A stretch of DNA of 64,000 bases from Paenibacillus piri (GCF_004354045.1 NZ_SMRT01000010.1:179635-243634); one strand, 5' to 3'. Counted from the stretch's first letter, positions 1 through 9,273 are shown. The notes: a model not told the origin generated them from the sequence alone. A program made the numbers and translations.

Positions 1-54
1 GGGGTTGCCGGGGTTGCTGGGGTTGCTGGGGTTGCTGGGGTTGCTGGGGTTGCG
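1..54. repeat. 9-bp tandem repeat, six units
   Basis: Six head-to-tail copies of GGGGTTGCT; the first and last differ only at the final base. The array begins at the window edge, so it may extend further. One frame reads Leu-Leu-Gly repeats, but nothing after it looks like protein. It could be the tail of a repetitive gene or an intergenic minisatellite. Confidence 0.85.
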
Positions 55-253
55 GAGATTTACCGAACTTTGGTTACTTTCGAATCTTGTACAAAAGGTA
101 GTACTGCCAATGAGACCGCCTGTAAGAAACTGCCGCAAACAGGTGATGCAATCAGACGCGCAAAACAGGCCGACGCCAATAAATGAACATAAACGGCTGC
201 GGCGTCATCGGGAGCGGATACGCGTTTATCAAGGTGATGCATAACGACAAAGA

Positions 254-291
254 AACCTCCAAGCCCGCTCAATTACGCGGTATCGGAGGTT
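254..291. terminator. Possible terminator hairpin in a gene-free stretch
   Basis: AACCTCC (254-260) pairs with GGAGGTT (285-291), with an inner CCGC/GCGG stem. Only short T-rich runs flank it, so direction and function are uncertain. Between 55 and 498 I see no convincing gene; the short frames there lack good ribosome sites and recognisable protein sequence. Confidence 0.35.
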
Positions 292-498
292 CTTCGAGTT
301 GGCAAGCCTGACAAAATTGGCAGTACTGACGCTGCTCTGACAATTAAATCCATTCGCAAACATGCTTTTCAAGCAAAATTTTGCGGAGGGATCATTTCAT
401 ATGGAGCGTGCGGTCGAGAGACGTCATGCAGCACCGCGCGCTGGAGCTGTATGCGGTACGAAAACGAATCGGGCTTGGGGCCGAAACCGAAAACCAGG

Positions 499-1851
499 TT
501 ACCAATTCACCCGCAGCCCCAGCTTGCCCATATCGTCAAAAAAGCTCGGACATGTCTTGGAGACGCAGCCGGGATCGCGCAGGCGCAAGCCGCCCGCCCG
601 CGAACCGATCAAGGCGAGCGACATCGCCATCCGGTGATCGTCGTACGTGTCCAGCGCTTCCGCAGGCGGCTGCGGCATACCCGGATGGACGGTCAAACCG
701 TCCCGGTGCTCCTCCGCCCGGATTCCGAGCCGCGTCAACGATTCGCAGATCGCATGAATCCGGTCGCATTCATGCTTGCGGATATGCTCGACGTCCGTAA
801 TCGTAATCGGAGCGTCGGCGAACGGGGCGATGGCGGCAAGCGTCGGCGTCTGATCCGACATTTCCTTCATACTGATCGTAAACCCGCCCTTGAGCGTCTC
901 CGTTCCGCTCAGCTCGATCCCTTCTGAGCCGCAGAATACCCGGCATCCCATCCGCTCAAACACCTGCAGCAGACCGATGTCCGGCTGCAGCGTAGCGGCC
1001 GTCAAATTCGTGATCCGGATGCGCCCGCCGGTAAGCGCCGCATAAGCGAGAAAGTATCCGGCCGTGGACGCGTCCGCCTCCAGCTGAACGTCCTGCCCTT
1101 GATACCGCTGCGACTCCACGATAAACCGGTCGTAAGCCGCGTTATGCTCAACCGTAACACCAAACCGTTTCATCAGCTCGATCGTCATTCCGACATACGC
1201 ATGCTGTACAATTTGGTCCTCTACCGTGATGACGGTACGCTGCCTGGCATAAGGACTGGCGATAAGCAGGCCGCTTAAAAACTGGCTGGACACCGCGCCC
1301 GACACCGTTACCTCCCCTCCCGCAAGGCCGCGCGCCGCGATGCGGACCGGCAGCCGGCCTTCGTCAGCCTCATACCGGATGTCGGCGCCTATGGCGTTCA
1401 GCGCATCGATCAACGGCCGGACCGGACGCTCGTTCAGCTGACTGCTGCCGGTCAGCGTCCAGCCGCCGGCGCTCCCGGCCGCCAACGCCCCGGGCAGGAA
1501 GCGGGCAATTGTGCCTGCCGCTCCGATATACAGGCTGCCGGACGGGGTCGGCCACTCTCCGCCGTTTCCCGCCAGTTCAACCGTGCCGCCCTCGACGCTG
1601 CAGCTGACTCCGAGCTTCCGCAGCGCGTCCAGGCACCAGTAGGAATCGTCGCTGCGCAATATGCCGCGCAGCGTCGAGGCTCCTTCGGCCAATGCGGCGA
1701 TAATAAGAGCCCGATTCGTGTAGCTTTTGCTGCCCGATACTGCAATCGCCCCGTCGGGCGGCTCGGCCGGCGGGTGAATTTCCACTTCCCCGATATGTTG
1801 GAGCGCCGCCCACGGCGAGCGTGAGCCGGGCCCCGGTTCCAATCCGTTCAT
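499..1851 (-). CDS. aroA: 3-phosphoshikimate 1-carboxyvinyltransferase (EPSP synthase)
   Basis: Cytoplasmic shikimate-pathway enzyme that transfers the enolpyruvyl group of PEP to shikimate 3-phosphate. The 450-aa product (usual family length about 430-450) has the N-terminal substrate motif SGSKSYTNRALI, a RPVRPLIDAL segment in the first domain, SSQFLSGLL in the middle, and RKHECDRI plus DDHRMAMSLALIG near the C-terminus. I chose ATG 1851 because AGAGGTG lies just upstream; GTG 1860 is also in frame. Odd point: the PEP-site segment reads GAAGTIARFL where well-studied enzymes have GNAGTAMRPL or GNSGTTTRLL, so this is a divergent sequence type. It stands alone, divergent from the LysR gene at 2094, with no other aro gene nearby. 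The family is clear; the functional effect of the altered motif is unknown. Confidence 0.93.
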   Translation of the reverse strand: MNGLEPGPGSRSPWAALQHIGEVEIHPPAEPPDGAIAVSGSKSYTNRALIIAALAEGASTLRGILRSDDSYWCLDALRKLGVSCSVEGGTVELAGNGGEWPTPSGSLYIGAAGTIARFLPGALAAGSAGGWTLTGSSQLNERPVRPLIDALNAIGADIRYEADEGRLPVRIAARGLAGGEVTVSGAVSSQFLSGLLIASPYARQRTVITVEDQIVQHAYVGMTIELMKRFGVTVEHNAAYDRFIVESQRYQGQDVQLEADASTAGYFLAYAALTGGRIRITNLTAATLQPDIGLLQVFERMGCRVFCGSEGIELSGTETLKGGFTISMKEMSDQTPTLAAIAPFADAPITITDVEHIRKHECDRIHAICESLTRLGIRAEEHRDGLTVHPGMPQPPAEALDTYDDHRMAMSLALIGSRAGGLRLRDPGCVSKTCPSFFDDMGKLGLRVNW

Positions 1852-2093
1852 CGTCAACACCTCTTTTTCGAAGGGTCGGTGTTTTCCGCCGCTGCGCCGC
1901 GCAAATGCACCGTCATAAATAGAAATCCGGTGAAACCGAGGCGGCGGTGCATTCTCTCGAATTATTGCCTCCCTGGCTTCTGGCTTAAGCCCCCCTAGCT
2001 TGCATCGTCGGAGCCGTTAGCTTTATTATAGAGATGAAAGAGACATATAAAAAATAGAACTATTCCATATCATCCATAGAGAGGATCTATGTC

Positions 2094-3002
2094 ATGAGCG
2101 CAATGGACCAATATAAAGTGTTTTATTACACCGTCAAATGCGGGAGCATTACAAGGGCGGCACAGGAGCTTTACATGACGCAGCCGAGCGCCAGCTATGC
2201 GATGAAGCAGCTGGAGGAGCAGCTTGGGGTGCGCCTGCTGGTGCGCAAGCCGAAAGGAGTGGAAATGACCGAGGAAGGGAAGGTACTGTTTCATTTTGTG
2301 GAGCAGGCTTACGGGCTTATTTTGGCCGGGGAGCGGAAAATCGACGAGATGAAGTCCGTGCTGAGCGGGACGATCCGGCTCGGCGCGAGCGACTCGCTGT
2401 GCAAAGCGTATTTGCTGCCGTTTCTGGCCGAATTTCATCGAAAAGCGCCCGAGGTGCGCATCTGCCTGTCCCACGGCAAAACCGAAGACATATTGAAGCG
2501 ACTGGGCGACGGGGCGATCGACTGCGGCATCGTCCACCTGCCCGTCGACGACCGGATCCGCGTGCAGGCGACCCGGACGATTCAGGACTGCATCGTCGCG
2601 GGGCCGGAGTACGCCTCTTTGGCCCGGTCGCCGCTGACGCTGAAGGAGCTGACGCAGCATCCGTTCGTCATGCTGTCGGCCAACAGCCGGTCTCGCGCCT
2701 TTTTCCATGCGTTTCTTCGCACGTACGGTCTCGAGGTAACGCCCGATATCGAGCTCGGGTCGATCGATCTGCTGATCGAGTTTGTCCGCAAAGGGATGGG
2801 GATTTCGTTAATTACGAAAGATTTTATTCAAGACGATTTGGCCGCCGGGAGCCTGGTCGAGCTCAAGCTCGCCGAGCCGATCCCCTCCCGCTCCATCGGA
2901 GTGGTCACGTTGCCCGACGAAACGCTGTCCCGGGCATCGGCTTTTTTTGTCAGGGAGCTTGCGGCCCACCTCGAAGCGGTCGGAGAAAACGGCTTGGACT
3001 AG
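2094..3002 (+). CDS. LysR-family transcriptional regulator
   Basis: 302 aa, normal for the family. The N-terminal winged helix-turn-helix (about residues 1-65) reads FYYTVKCGSITRAAQELYMT followed by QPSASYAMKQLEEQLG. From about residue 90 a substrate-binding domain begins with GTIRLGASDSLCKAYLLPFL. Such proteins bind a small effector and usually control a neighbouring, often divergent gene. Here aroA is divergent across a 240-bp gap, but aroA regulation is only inference. A short dyad AATAG-aa-CTATT (2053-2064) lies in the gap. The ATG start has GAGAGGA upstream. The effector cannot be read from the sequence. Confidence 0.9.
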   Translation: MSAMDQYKVFYYTVKCGSITRAAQELYMTQPSASYAMKQLEEQLGVRLLVRKPKGVEMTEEGKVLFHFVEQAYGLILAGERKIDEMKSVLSGTIRLGASDSLCKAYLLPFLAEFHRKAPEVRICLSHGKTEDILKRLGDGAIDCGIVHLPVDDRIRVQATRTIQDCIVAGPEYASLARSPLTLKELTQHPFVMLSANSRSRAFFHAFLRTYGLEVTPDIELGSIDLLIEFVRKGMGISLITKDFIQDDLAAGSLVELKLAEPIPSRSIGVVTLPDETLSRASAFFVRELAAHLEAVGENGLD

Positions 3003-3036
3003 CCGCCCCTCTTATGTGAAATATCGCCGTCCGCCC

Positions 3037-3927
3037 TCAGCCGACGCCGTCGGGGACCGTGTCTTCCTCTTCGGCCATCGACGTCATACCGGATGCCCGG
3101 CGGTATTCCGACGGCGACATGCCGGTCTGCTTGCGGAACAGCCGGGAGAAATAATACAGCTCCATCCCGATCCCGTCAGCGATATCCGATATCGACATGT
3201 CGGTCGTGGCCAGCAGGCGGCGCGCTTTCTCCAGCCGCTTTTTGTTGACGTACATAATCGGCGATAAGCCCATCATCGACTTAAAATAGTTCATGAAATA
3301 ATTCGGGTGAAAATGAACCAGCTTCGCCAATTCCTCTACCGACATCGATTCGGCCAGATGATTTTCGATATAGGAGAGCACGCTGTTAATTTTCGAATTG
3401 GTCGTCGTCACCGTCAGATGCAGCTCTTCCTCGGCGGACTGCTCGATATACCCGGAAATGATATCGAACAGGAGCGATTTGATCCGCAGCGGGGCCGATA
3501 CCGCATTGCTGCCGTGCAGCTCGATCAGCTCCTGGAACTGGCGCTCCAGCTTCGACTCGTCCCGAACCTCGATCCAATGCGGCAGCTCAAGCATTTGAAA
3601 CAGATTAATATCGCCCATCGTCGCCGAGAAATGGCACCAATATTTCCCCAGCGTATTGTCCGCGTTAACCGGCGAATACGACAGCTTCATGCCGGCGGGC
3701 AGCAAATACAGCTGGCCCCTGCGCGGACTATAGTCTTTGCCCCGAATATGAATCCAGCCCTCGCCCTCGCGTATAAAATAAAGCCGGTTCACATCCGTCA
3801 TCATGTTGGTGGCCCGCCAATTATCCGCCGTTTTCGTATAGTGGGCGGTCTGCAGCGTAATTTGCGTATTTTCCAAATAGCTGCGAATGAGCTGCTGCTG
3901 CAGCTTATCGTGCTCCATGCGTTTCAT
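3037..3927 (-). CDS. AraC-family transcriptional regulator
   Basis: 296 aa with an N-terminal cupin-like sensor region (roughly 25-140; GRGKDYSPRRGQLYLLPAG-like beta sequence) and a C-terminal double helix-turn-helix (about 180-280) reading LSYIENHLAESMSVEELAKL then SISDIADGIGMELYYFSRLF and RKQTGMSPSEYRR. This layout is typical of carbohydrate-responsive AraC regulators. It is divergent from the 4133-5204 gene pair across about 205 bp, so it probably controls that pair (inference). The start is ambiguous: ATG 3927 has GACAGGGG immediately before it, while ATG 3918 has better spacing. Confidence 0.88.
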   Translation of the reverse strand: MKRMEHDKLQQQLIRSYLENTQITLQTAHYTKTADNWRATNMMTDVNRLYFIREGEGWIHIRGKDYSPRRGQLYLLPAGMKLSYSPVNADNTLGKYWCHFSATMGDINLFQMLELPHWIEVRDESKLERQFQELIELHGSNAVSAPLRIKSLLFDIISGYIEQSAEEELHLTVTTTNSKINSVLSYIENHLAESMSVEELAKLVHFHPNYFMNYFKSMMGLSPIMYVNKKRLEKARRLLATTDMSISDIADGIGMELYYFSRLFRKQTGMSPSEYRRASGMTSMAEEEDTVPDGVG

Positions 3928-4132
3928 CCCCTGTCTCTATACATCCGCAATTAGGCGCCGACGTTGGTTTAATCGCGCGATACCGGACGGACATGCATCA
4001 GCCCAACGATAACACCTTAGCATTGTGCAAATGTTTGCTACTATCATACATCCTCACGGGCCCGTTTGCATACTACAATATGTACAAATCACCGTTTCGA
4101 AACGCAGGACCATGAAGGAGGAAGCAAATCCA

Positions 4133-4432
4133 ATGAGTGTGACCCGGCAGCAAATATTGATTTTGCATTTGGCGGATCCCGATCTCGAATCCCGTACGGT
4201 CGCTTGGGCGCTGTACGACAGCACGATTCCGAAGGGACAGCTGCAAATGAACACCGGCGATTCCAACGAGCCGCCTTATTCATCCGTACTGGATGCGATG
4301 CGGGAGGGCTGGAACGTCATCCAGCTGCCTTCGATGCCGATATTTTTAAGCGGCCGCGAGCATGAGCAGGGGCATCTGCCCTATGAATACGTTTTGGAAA
4401 GAAAGGTGACGATCGATGAGCAGCGTGGATAA
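4133..4432 (+). CDS. Conserved-looking small protein upstream of the PhyH-like dioxygenase
   Basis: 99 aa, not recognised. It starts at ATG 4133 behind a perfect AAGGAGG; an upstream in-frame start at 4025 lacks one. The protein opens with beta-like QQILILHLADPDLESRTVAW and is acidic overall, without membrane segments or signal peptide. Its last 17 bp overlap the start of the dioxygenase gene, so translation is probably coupled and the two act together. It may be an accessory or substrate-presenting subunit, but no function can be assigned. Confidence 0.7.
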   Translation: MSVTRQQILILHLADPDLESRTVAWALYDSTIPKGQLQMNTGDSNEPPYSSVLDAMREGWNVIQLPSMPIFLSGREHEQGHLPYEYVLERKVTIDEQRG

Positions 4433-5204
4433 GAAGCATCTCTTGACCGCCAGGCAAATGGCCGATTTTGCAATCAACGGTTACCTGAAGCTCGACGAGC
4501 TTGTACCGCAGGAGCTGAATGAGGCCGCCTACAAGGAGCAGCGCGAATTTCAGGGCAGCGGCTCGGTCTACTGGAACGAATCCAAGGTAATCCGCGATAT
4601 TTTCGAGCTTCCGCAGGTGAAGGGCGCGCTGCAAAGCTTTGTCGGCCAATATCCGGTTTACGACCACTCGTTTATGCATATCGTGAGAGCCAAGCATTTG
4701 AAGGGGCAATTCTATCACGCCGATTCGGTTATCGACACCCGGCCGTTCGGCTACGATATTCAGGCGTTCTACTTCTCCCACGATGCGCCGGACGAAATGG
4801 GACCGACCCTCGTCCTGCCCGGCTCCCATCTCCGCAAGGTGAGCAACGGCAGCATCGCCCGCTACAAAAACATCGTCGGCCAAAAGCGCATGGTATCCAA
4901 GGCCGGTACGATCGGCTTCCTGCATCATGGCATTTGGCACTGCGCGCAGCCGAACTATACCGATCAGACGCGCTATGTGTTCAAGCTGCGATTGCGTCCC
5001 GGCCAAGAGCAGCGGGGCCTGTTCAATACCGACGATTACAACAGCCCGGAAGTGCGCGACATGTTCAAGAAGGCGTATCATCTGTGGTGCGGCGACGAGG
5101 CCCGCGTCAATCAGATTCAAATCGCCAAGTTTTGGCGCTTCCTGTGCGGCGACGATAAGGTCGACACGTCGTTCGAAGGCGCGCTGACCCGGATGGGCCA
5201 GTAG
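4416..5204 (+). CDS. Phytanoyl-CoA dioxygenase (PhyH) family protein
   Basis: 262 aa, normal for bacterial PhyH-type Fe(II)/2-oxoglutarate oxygenases, which hydroxylate small molecules in the cytoplasm. The iron-binding HxD is visible as FYHADSVIDTR (about residue 105), the distal His as GFLHHGIWHCAQPN (about 172), followed by a 2OG-binding Arg in YVFKLRLRPGQ. LVLPGSHLRK is the conserved family turn. The gene overlaps the 99-aa gene by 17 bp and is followed by a strong terminator, so the two form a bicistronic unit divergent from an AraC regulator. The substrate is unknown; secondary-metabolite or osmolyte hydroxylation are both possible. Confidence 0.85.
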   Translation: MSSVDKKHLLTARQMADFAINGYLKLDELVPQELNEAAYKEQREFQGSGSVYWNESKVIRDIFELPQVKGALQSFVGQYPVYDHSFMHIVRAKHLKGQFYHADSVIDTRPFGYDIQAFYFSHDAPDEMGPTLVLPGSHLRKVSNGSIARYKNIVGQKRMVSKAGTIGFLHHGIWHCAQPNYTDQTRYVFKLRLRPGQEQRGLFNTDDYNSPEVRDMFKKAYHLWCGDEARVNQIQIAKFWRFLCGDDKVDTSFEGALTRMGQ

Positions 5205-5230
5205 CCCGCAACGTTCGCGCGGTCCATAAG

Positions 5231-5267
5231 ACCACCCTGTTTTTTAACTAAAAACAGGGTGGTTTTT
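5231..5267 (+). terminator. Rho-independent terminator after the PhyH operon
   Basis: ACCACCCTGTTTTT pairs with AAAAACAGGGTGGT across a short loop, followed by TTTTTT. A textbook intrinsic terminator 27 bp after the dioxygenase stop codon. Confidence 0.92.
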
Positions 5268-5335
5268 TGCGATAATAGAGCTTACAATGGGATTTGATCC
5301 TACAACTGTCAGCAGGAAGGAGATTTGGGACCTAC

Positions 5336-6676
5336 ATGGCTCACGACGAACAAGCCCGAATCCGTTTCAGGCAATTGCTTGCCTTTTTTATCCCGCTTGG
5401 TTTTTCGGCAAGCCTCACGGCCTTATCGCATGTCATTATTAACAGCACGTTGGCCCGTGCAGCGAACCCCGAGCTTGTAATTGCCAGCTATGCGCTGCCG
5501 ATGAGCATTATGTACATTACCGAGCGGCCTGCCCTCCTGCTCAGACAAACCTGCTCCGTTCTCGTCAGAGACCATCAATCGTTCCGGTCCATGGTGCTCG
5601 TTACCATCTATGTGCTGGGCTCCATTTTTATGCTCGATTTGCTTATCGGCTACTCCCCGCTCGGCAGGTTCGTGTTTACGCATCTGTTCGGCGCCGAGCC
5701 GGGCATGACCGACGCGATGGTGCAGGTATACCGGATCGCGATGCTTGTCACCGTATTTTCAGGCATCCGCTGCGTGTTTCATGGCATCATTATTTCGAAT
5801 TTGCGGACCAAATGGCTCACGTTCGGCATGATCGTCCGTTTAACGGGCATGTATTTGCTGTCGCTTTATTTTATTAAAACGGATAGCGTGACCAGCGGCA
5901 AGGTCGGGGCGATCATCTTTTTGTTCGGTATGGTGATCGAAGCGGCCGTCAGCTTCCTGGAAGGGCGCAATCTGCTGAAAAAGGACATTCCGGCCAAGCT
6001 TAAGGATCATCCGGTCGATCGTCCCGGACATATTTTCAAATTTTACAGGCCGCTATTGTACTCCGCTTTCATCGCCGTGTTTATCGAGCCTTCGATCAAC
6101 ATCTACCTGGGCAAAACGAGCGATATCAAGCTCTCGATTGCCGCGTTTGCGGTTGCGGCCAGCCTGACGGAGCTGGTGCACAGCTTCTTCTCTTATATTC
6201 ACCAGATCGTGCTTAACTTTTATCAAAAGGACGCCGCCGCCGTCAAACGATTCGTCGCCTTGCTCGCCCTGATGCCAAGCCTGTTCATGGCGATTCTCGC
6301 CTACAGTCCCGTCGGCGTTTTCTTTCTGGAGCATTTTATGGGCTTGAACGACCGGCTGATGCAGGAAGTGCTGTCGATTCTGCGCGTGTTCATGATCATT
6401 ACCTTCGTCTATCCTTGGCTCGATTACTGCAACGGCCTGTTCATGCTGCGCAATCAGACGAAAGTATTTGTCTACTCGCAGCTGACGAACGTATGTACGG
6501 TGCTGCTTACCTTGATCACATGCGTCGCTTTTTTTCCGGGATGGAACGGCAAAATCGGGGCACTGGCCCAGTCGCTCGGAGCGCTTGTGGAAGTGACGGT
6601 GCTGCTGCTGGTGCTGGCCCGCTCGTCGCGCTGGGATAACCGGCTGCCATGGATCGCGAAGAAAGAAACGATGTAA
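5336..6676 (+). CDS. Multi-pass membrane protein, MATE-like
   Basis: 446 aa from ATG 5336, chosen for its AGGAAGGAGAT site; an upstream TTG at 5294 is less likely. The sequence has about 12 hydrophobic segments beginning with LLAFFIPLGFSASLTALSHV, length and spacing fitting the MATE/MVF flippase-like superfamily. Charged HDEQARIRFRQ precedes the first helix. Such proteins export drugs or lipid-linked molecules, but no substrate-defining residues are evident. It is monocistronic, between the terminator at 5231 and the one at 6748. Family assignment rests on overall pattern, not on a short diagnostic motif. Confidence 0.6.
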   Translation: MAHDEQARIRFRQLLAFFIPLGFSASLTALSHVIINSTLARAANPELVIASYALPMSIMYITERPALLLRQTCSVLVRDHQSFRSMVLVTIYVLGSIFMLDLLIGYSPLGRFVFTHLFGAEPGMTDAMVQVYRIAMLVTVFSGIRCVFHGIIISNLRTKWLTFGMIVRLTGMYLLSLYFIKTDSVTSGKVGAIIFLFGMVIEAAVSFLEGRNLLKKDIPAKLKDHPVDRPGHIFKFYRPLLYSAFIAVFIEPSINIYLGKTSDIKLSIAAFAVAASLTELVHSFFSYIHQIVLNFYQKDAAAVKRFVALLALMPSLFMAILAYSPVGVFFLEHFMGLNDRLMQEVLSILRVFMIITFVYPWLDYCNGLFMLRNQTKVFVYSQLTNVCTVLLTLITCVAFFPGWNGKIGALAQSLGALVEVTVLLLVLARSSRWDNRLPWIAKKETM

Positions 6677-6747
6677 CGGTGGATGCATGTGGCGATGCTG
6701 CGGTGGTCGGTTGGTCAGCGACTGCCCGTTACGCCGTGTGTTCGAAT

Positions 6748-6784
6748 CAAAGAGACTGCCGGAAAATGTCCGGCAGTCTCTTTG
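6748..6784. terminator. Bidirectional terminator between convergent genes
   Basis: A perfect 16-bp stem (CAAAGAGACTGCCGGA with its complement) around a 5-nt loop. It lies between the MATE-like gene (+) and the end of the sugar operon (-), ending with short T-rich runs both ways. Confidence 0.9.
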
Positions 6785-6792
6785 TCATATTT

Positions 6793-7770
6793 TCATCCTT
6801 CGGTCCATTTGCTTAACCCTTCACTCACTTCGCCGCCGGAGGGCAGAGCCGATATGGCCCCCTGCTTAGTGGTGGTAATAGCCGCAGCAATATTCGCGAA
6901 AGCGATTATTTCTTCTCGTTCCTGACAGGAAATATCATATATAGATAAATTCCGAATGTGAAGCTGATATAACAATGCTCCTATAAAAGCGTCGCCGGCC
7001 CCCGTCGTATCCAACGCGCTCACGGCATGGCCTTGCACTAATACATGATCCGTCTTTGTATGCCATACGGCCCCTTGAGCCCCACGCGTATAGATGACAT
7101 GCTCAACATCACCTTGAAATAATGAAGCAATGGCTTCAACTTCATCGGTTATTCCGGTTATGAAGCTCAATTCCTCATCACTTATTTTAATTAAATGGGC
7201 CTTCGGCAAAAATTCCAGAATGGTATTGCGGCAATCCTCGGAACTGCCCCACAAGGGCAGTCGTACATTAGGATCAAAGCTGACAATACCTTTGTTTTCT
7301 TTTACGGCACGAATTGCTTTCCGATGTGCGTGCTTAACAGGAGCTTCGATCAGGTCCACGGAACAAAAATGCAAAATGTCGCCCACACCGAATTTAACAT
7401 GAGCCACTTCTTCATCGTTTAGCAACAGGTCGGCACTTGGATTTCGGTAAAAGGAGAAATCTCTGTTGCCATCGAGTGTTAAACTGACAAAAGCCAGCGC
7501 GGTATTTGCTTCGCTCGTACGAAACACATACGAAACATCAACCCCCGCCCCCCTCATCGTTTCAACCAGAAAATCCCCGAATGCGTCTTCTCCCAGTTTG
7601 CCAATGAAGCTGGCTTTTCCGCCCAGCTTGGCGACTGCGCACGCCACATTGGCCGGAGCGCCGCCCGGAGCTTTTTCGAAGCTATTTACTTGCTTGAGCG
7701 GGACCCCTTTTTCGAGCGGGATAAAATCGATTAAAGCCTCGCCTATGGTAAATACTTGGGGCATAAACAT
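6793..7770 (-). CDS. PfkB-family sugar kinase, probable fructokinase
   Basis: 325 aa. Ribokinase/PfkB signatures: GGAPANVACAVAKLGG near residue 35 (substrate and dimer region) and DTTGAGDAFIGALLYQL near 255 with the catalytic Asp and anion hole. FIPLEKGVPLKQVNSFEKAP resembles ScrK-type fructokinases, which phosphorylate fructose at C6 using ATP. ATG 7770 is preferred because GGAGG lies 6 bp before it; the longer frame would run into the GH32 gene. It is last in the LacI-controlled operon, directly after the GH32 hydrolase, as expected for using fructose released from a fructoside. Exact sugar specificity is inferred from the neighbours. Confidence 0.88.
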   Translation of the reverse strand: MFMPQVFTIGEALIDFIPLEKGVPLKQVNSFEKAPGGAPANVACAVAKLGGKASFIGKLGEDAFGDFLVETMRGAGVDVSYVFRTSEANTALAFVSLTLDGNRDFSFYRNPSADLLLNDEEVAHVKFGVGDILHFCSVDLIEAPVKHAHRKAIRAVKENKGIVSFDPNVRLPLWGSSEDCRNTILEFLPKAHLIKISDEELSFITGITDEVEAIASLFQGDVEHVIYTRGAQGAVWHTKTDHVLVQGHAVSALDTTGAGDAFIGALLYQLHIRNLSIYDISCQEREEIIAFANIAAAITTTKQGAISALPSGGEVSEGLSKWTEG

Positions 7771-7771
7771 G

Positions 7772-9232
7772 TTATTCCTCCACCGCAAGATCCCACTTGT
7801 TAAGCGTTACAACCTTGCATTCTCCCTTGGCATACAACTTGATGCCTTCTGCGCCTGCGTCAGGGTAGATTCTGCTCGTCATTACCTTCTCGCCGTCCTG
7901 TATAAACACCTCGATGGAGCACAAGTCCACGAAAATACGCAGCTTCAGTGTGCCTTCCGCCAGCTTGACAAAAGTCCGGCGCTCACCCCCCGGGCCTATT
8001 CCCGAGCGATTCCGGTTCATGATGAACAGCTGCTCCGCAACGGAATAAGTCAGGACAGTTTCATCTGTACCATTCGTACGGACCTTAAGTCCGAACTCCT
8101 GTGCATCCATGGCATCGATCACTACTTGAAGCTCGTAGCTGGTTCCGGCAAGCGCCGTTTCCCATTCGCCATTCAAGGTAACATCCCTTATTTCATTATG
8201 ATTTCTTCGATATCGTTCGATCTCGGCTGCCGGTTTGAAATAGAGCCTTTCACCTGCAAGTTCAACTTCTCGGGGCAGCGTCATGGCTCCTGCCCAGCCG
8301 TGGCCGTCCTGCGTCGGCATCCCGGATTCCCACATATCCATCCAGGCGACTATAATCGTCCGCCCCTTACTGTCTTGCGTTGTTTGCGGCGCATAAAAGT
8401 CAAACCCGTAATCGATCGGGTAATACGTATCGTACTTGAAATTCCCGTTTTCCGTATTTAATTTGCCAATCATGTAAACGGTGGAATGCAAATTTTGAAA
8501 ATCATTCTCTTGGGCAGGGACTCTTTGGGGTGACATGATAAGTACGTCGCTTGCACCCAGAGAGAATAAATCCGGACACTCCCAATTATCGCCAAGCTCT
8601 CCGTTGCCTTTCGCCATGACGCTTACGAATTCCCATTTGCGCAAATTCATCGAGCGATAAAGCAGAATCAACCCGTTGCCGCTGCCATCGTTGGAACCCA
8701 GGACAACATAATAGTTGCCGTCCCGCATGAACACCTTCGGGTCGCGGAAATCTTTCCTGCTGACTCCGGAAGGGACGTGATCAGAGGAGATGACGGGATT
8801 GCCTTCCCACTTTCTGAACGTAACTCCGTTATCCGATACCGCAATTCCTTGCTCTTGTACATAGCTGCCTTCCGCCCCCGTTTTCAGGTGGCCGGTATAC
8901 ATCAGCACCAACTTCCCATCGTACTCAATCGCGCTGCCGGAAAAGCACCCGTCTTTGTCGAACCCTTCGCCGGGAGCTAAAGCAACGGGCAAATATTCCC
9001 ATCGCACCAAGTCCGTACTGACGGCATGGCCCCAATGCATATTATCCCATTTCGCGCTGTAAGGGTGATACTGATAAAACAAATGATACACATCGTTATA
9101 ATGAATAAAGCCGTTCGGGTCGTTAATCCAGCCGTACTCGCCCATCAAATGGTAGTTCAACCTATAATCCGATCGTACAAGCAGCTTGTTCTCCTGAATG
9201 AACCGATCGGCTTGCTCTGTCGTAAATGCCAT
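7772..9232 (-). CDS. Glycoside hydrolase family 32 (sucrose/fructan hydrolase)
   Basis: 486 aa. GH32 hallmarks: WINDPNG with the catalytic nucleophile Asp at about residue 35, FSGSA, the transition-state motif FRDPKVF near 155, and the acid/base Glu in ECPDLF near 215; a C-terminal beta-sandwich follows. No signal peptide, so it acts inside the cell on imported beta-fructosides such as sucrose, sucrose-6-phosphate or short fructans. ATG 9232 has GGGAGG upstream. There is no PTS gene nearby; the operon has an ABC importer, so the likely substrate is unphosphorylated, unlike classical SacA. A sulfatase is encoded immediately upstream, raising the possibility that the true substrate is delivered sulfated. 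Confidence 0.93.
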   Translation of the reverse strand: MAFTTEQADRFIQENKLLVRSDYRLNYHLMGEYGWINDPNGFIHYNDVYHLFYQYHPYSAKWDNMHWGHAVSTDLVRWEYLPVALAPGEGFDKDGCFSGSAIEYDGKLVLMYTGHLKTGAEGSYVQEQGIAVSDNGVTFRKWEGNPVISSDHVPSGVSRKDFRDPKVFMRDGNYYVVLGSNDGSGNGLILLYRSMNLRKWEFVSVMAKGNGELGDNWECPDLFSLGASDVLIMSPQRVPAQENDFQNLHSTVYMIGKLNTENGNFKYDTYYPIDYGFDFYAPQTTQDSKGRTIIVAWMDMWESGMPTQDGHGWAGAMTLPREVELAGERLYFKPAAEIERYRRNHNEIRDVTLNGEWETALAGTSYELQVVIDAMDAQEFGLKVRTNGTDETVLTYSVAEQLFIMNRNRSGIGPGGERRTFVKLAEGTLKLRIFVDLCSIEVFIQDGEKVMTSRIYPDAGAEGIKLYAKGECKVVTLNKWDLAVEE

Positions 9233-9273
9233 CAACTTTTCCTCCCTGATCATGAATGAATTTTATTCAACCC

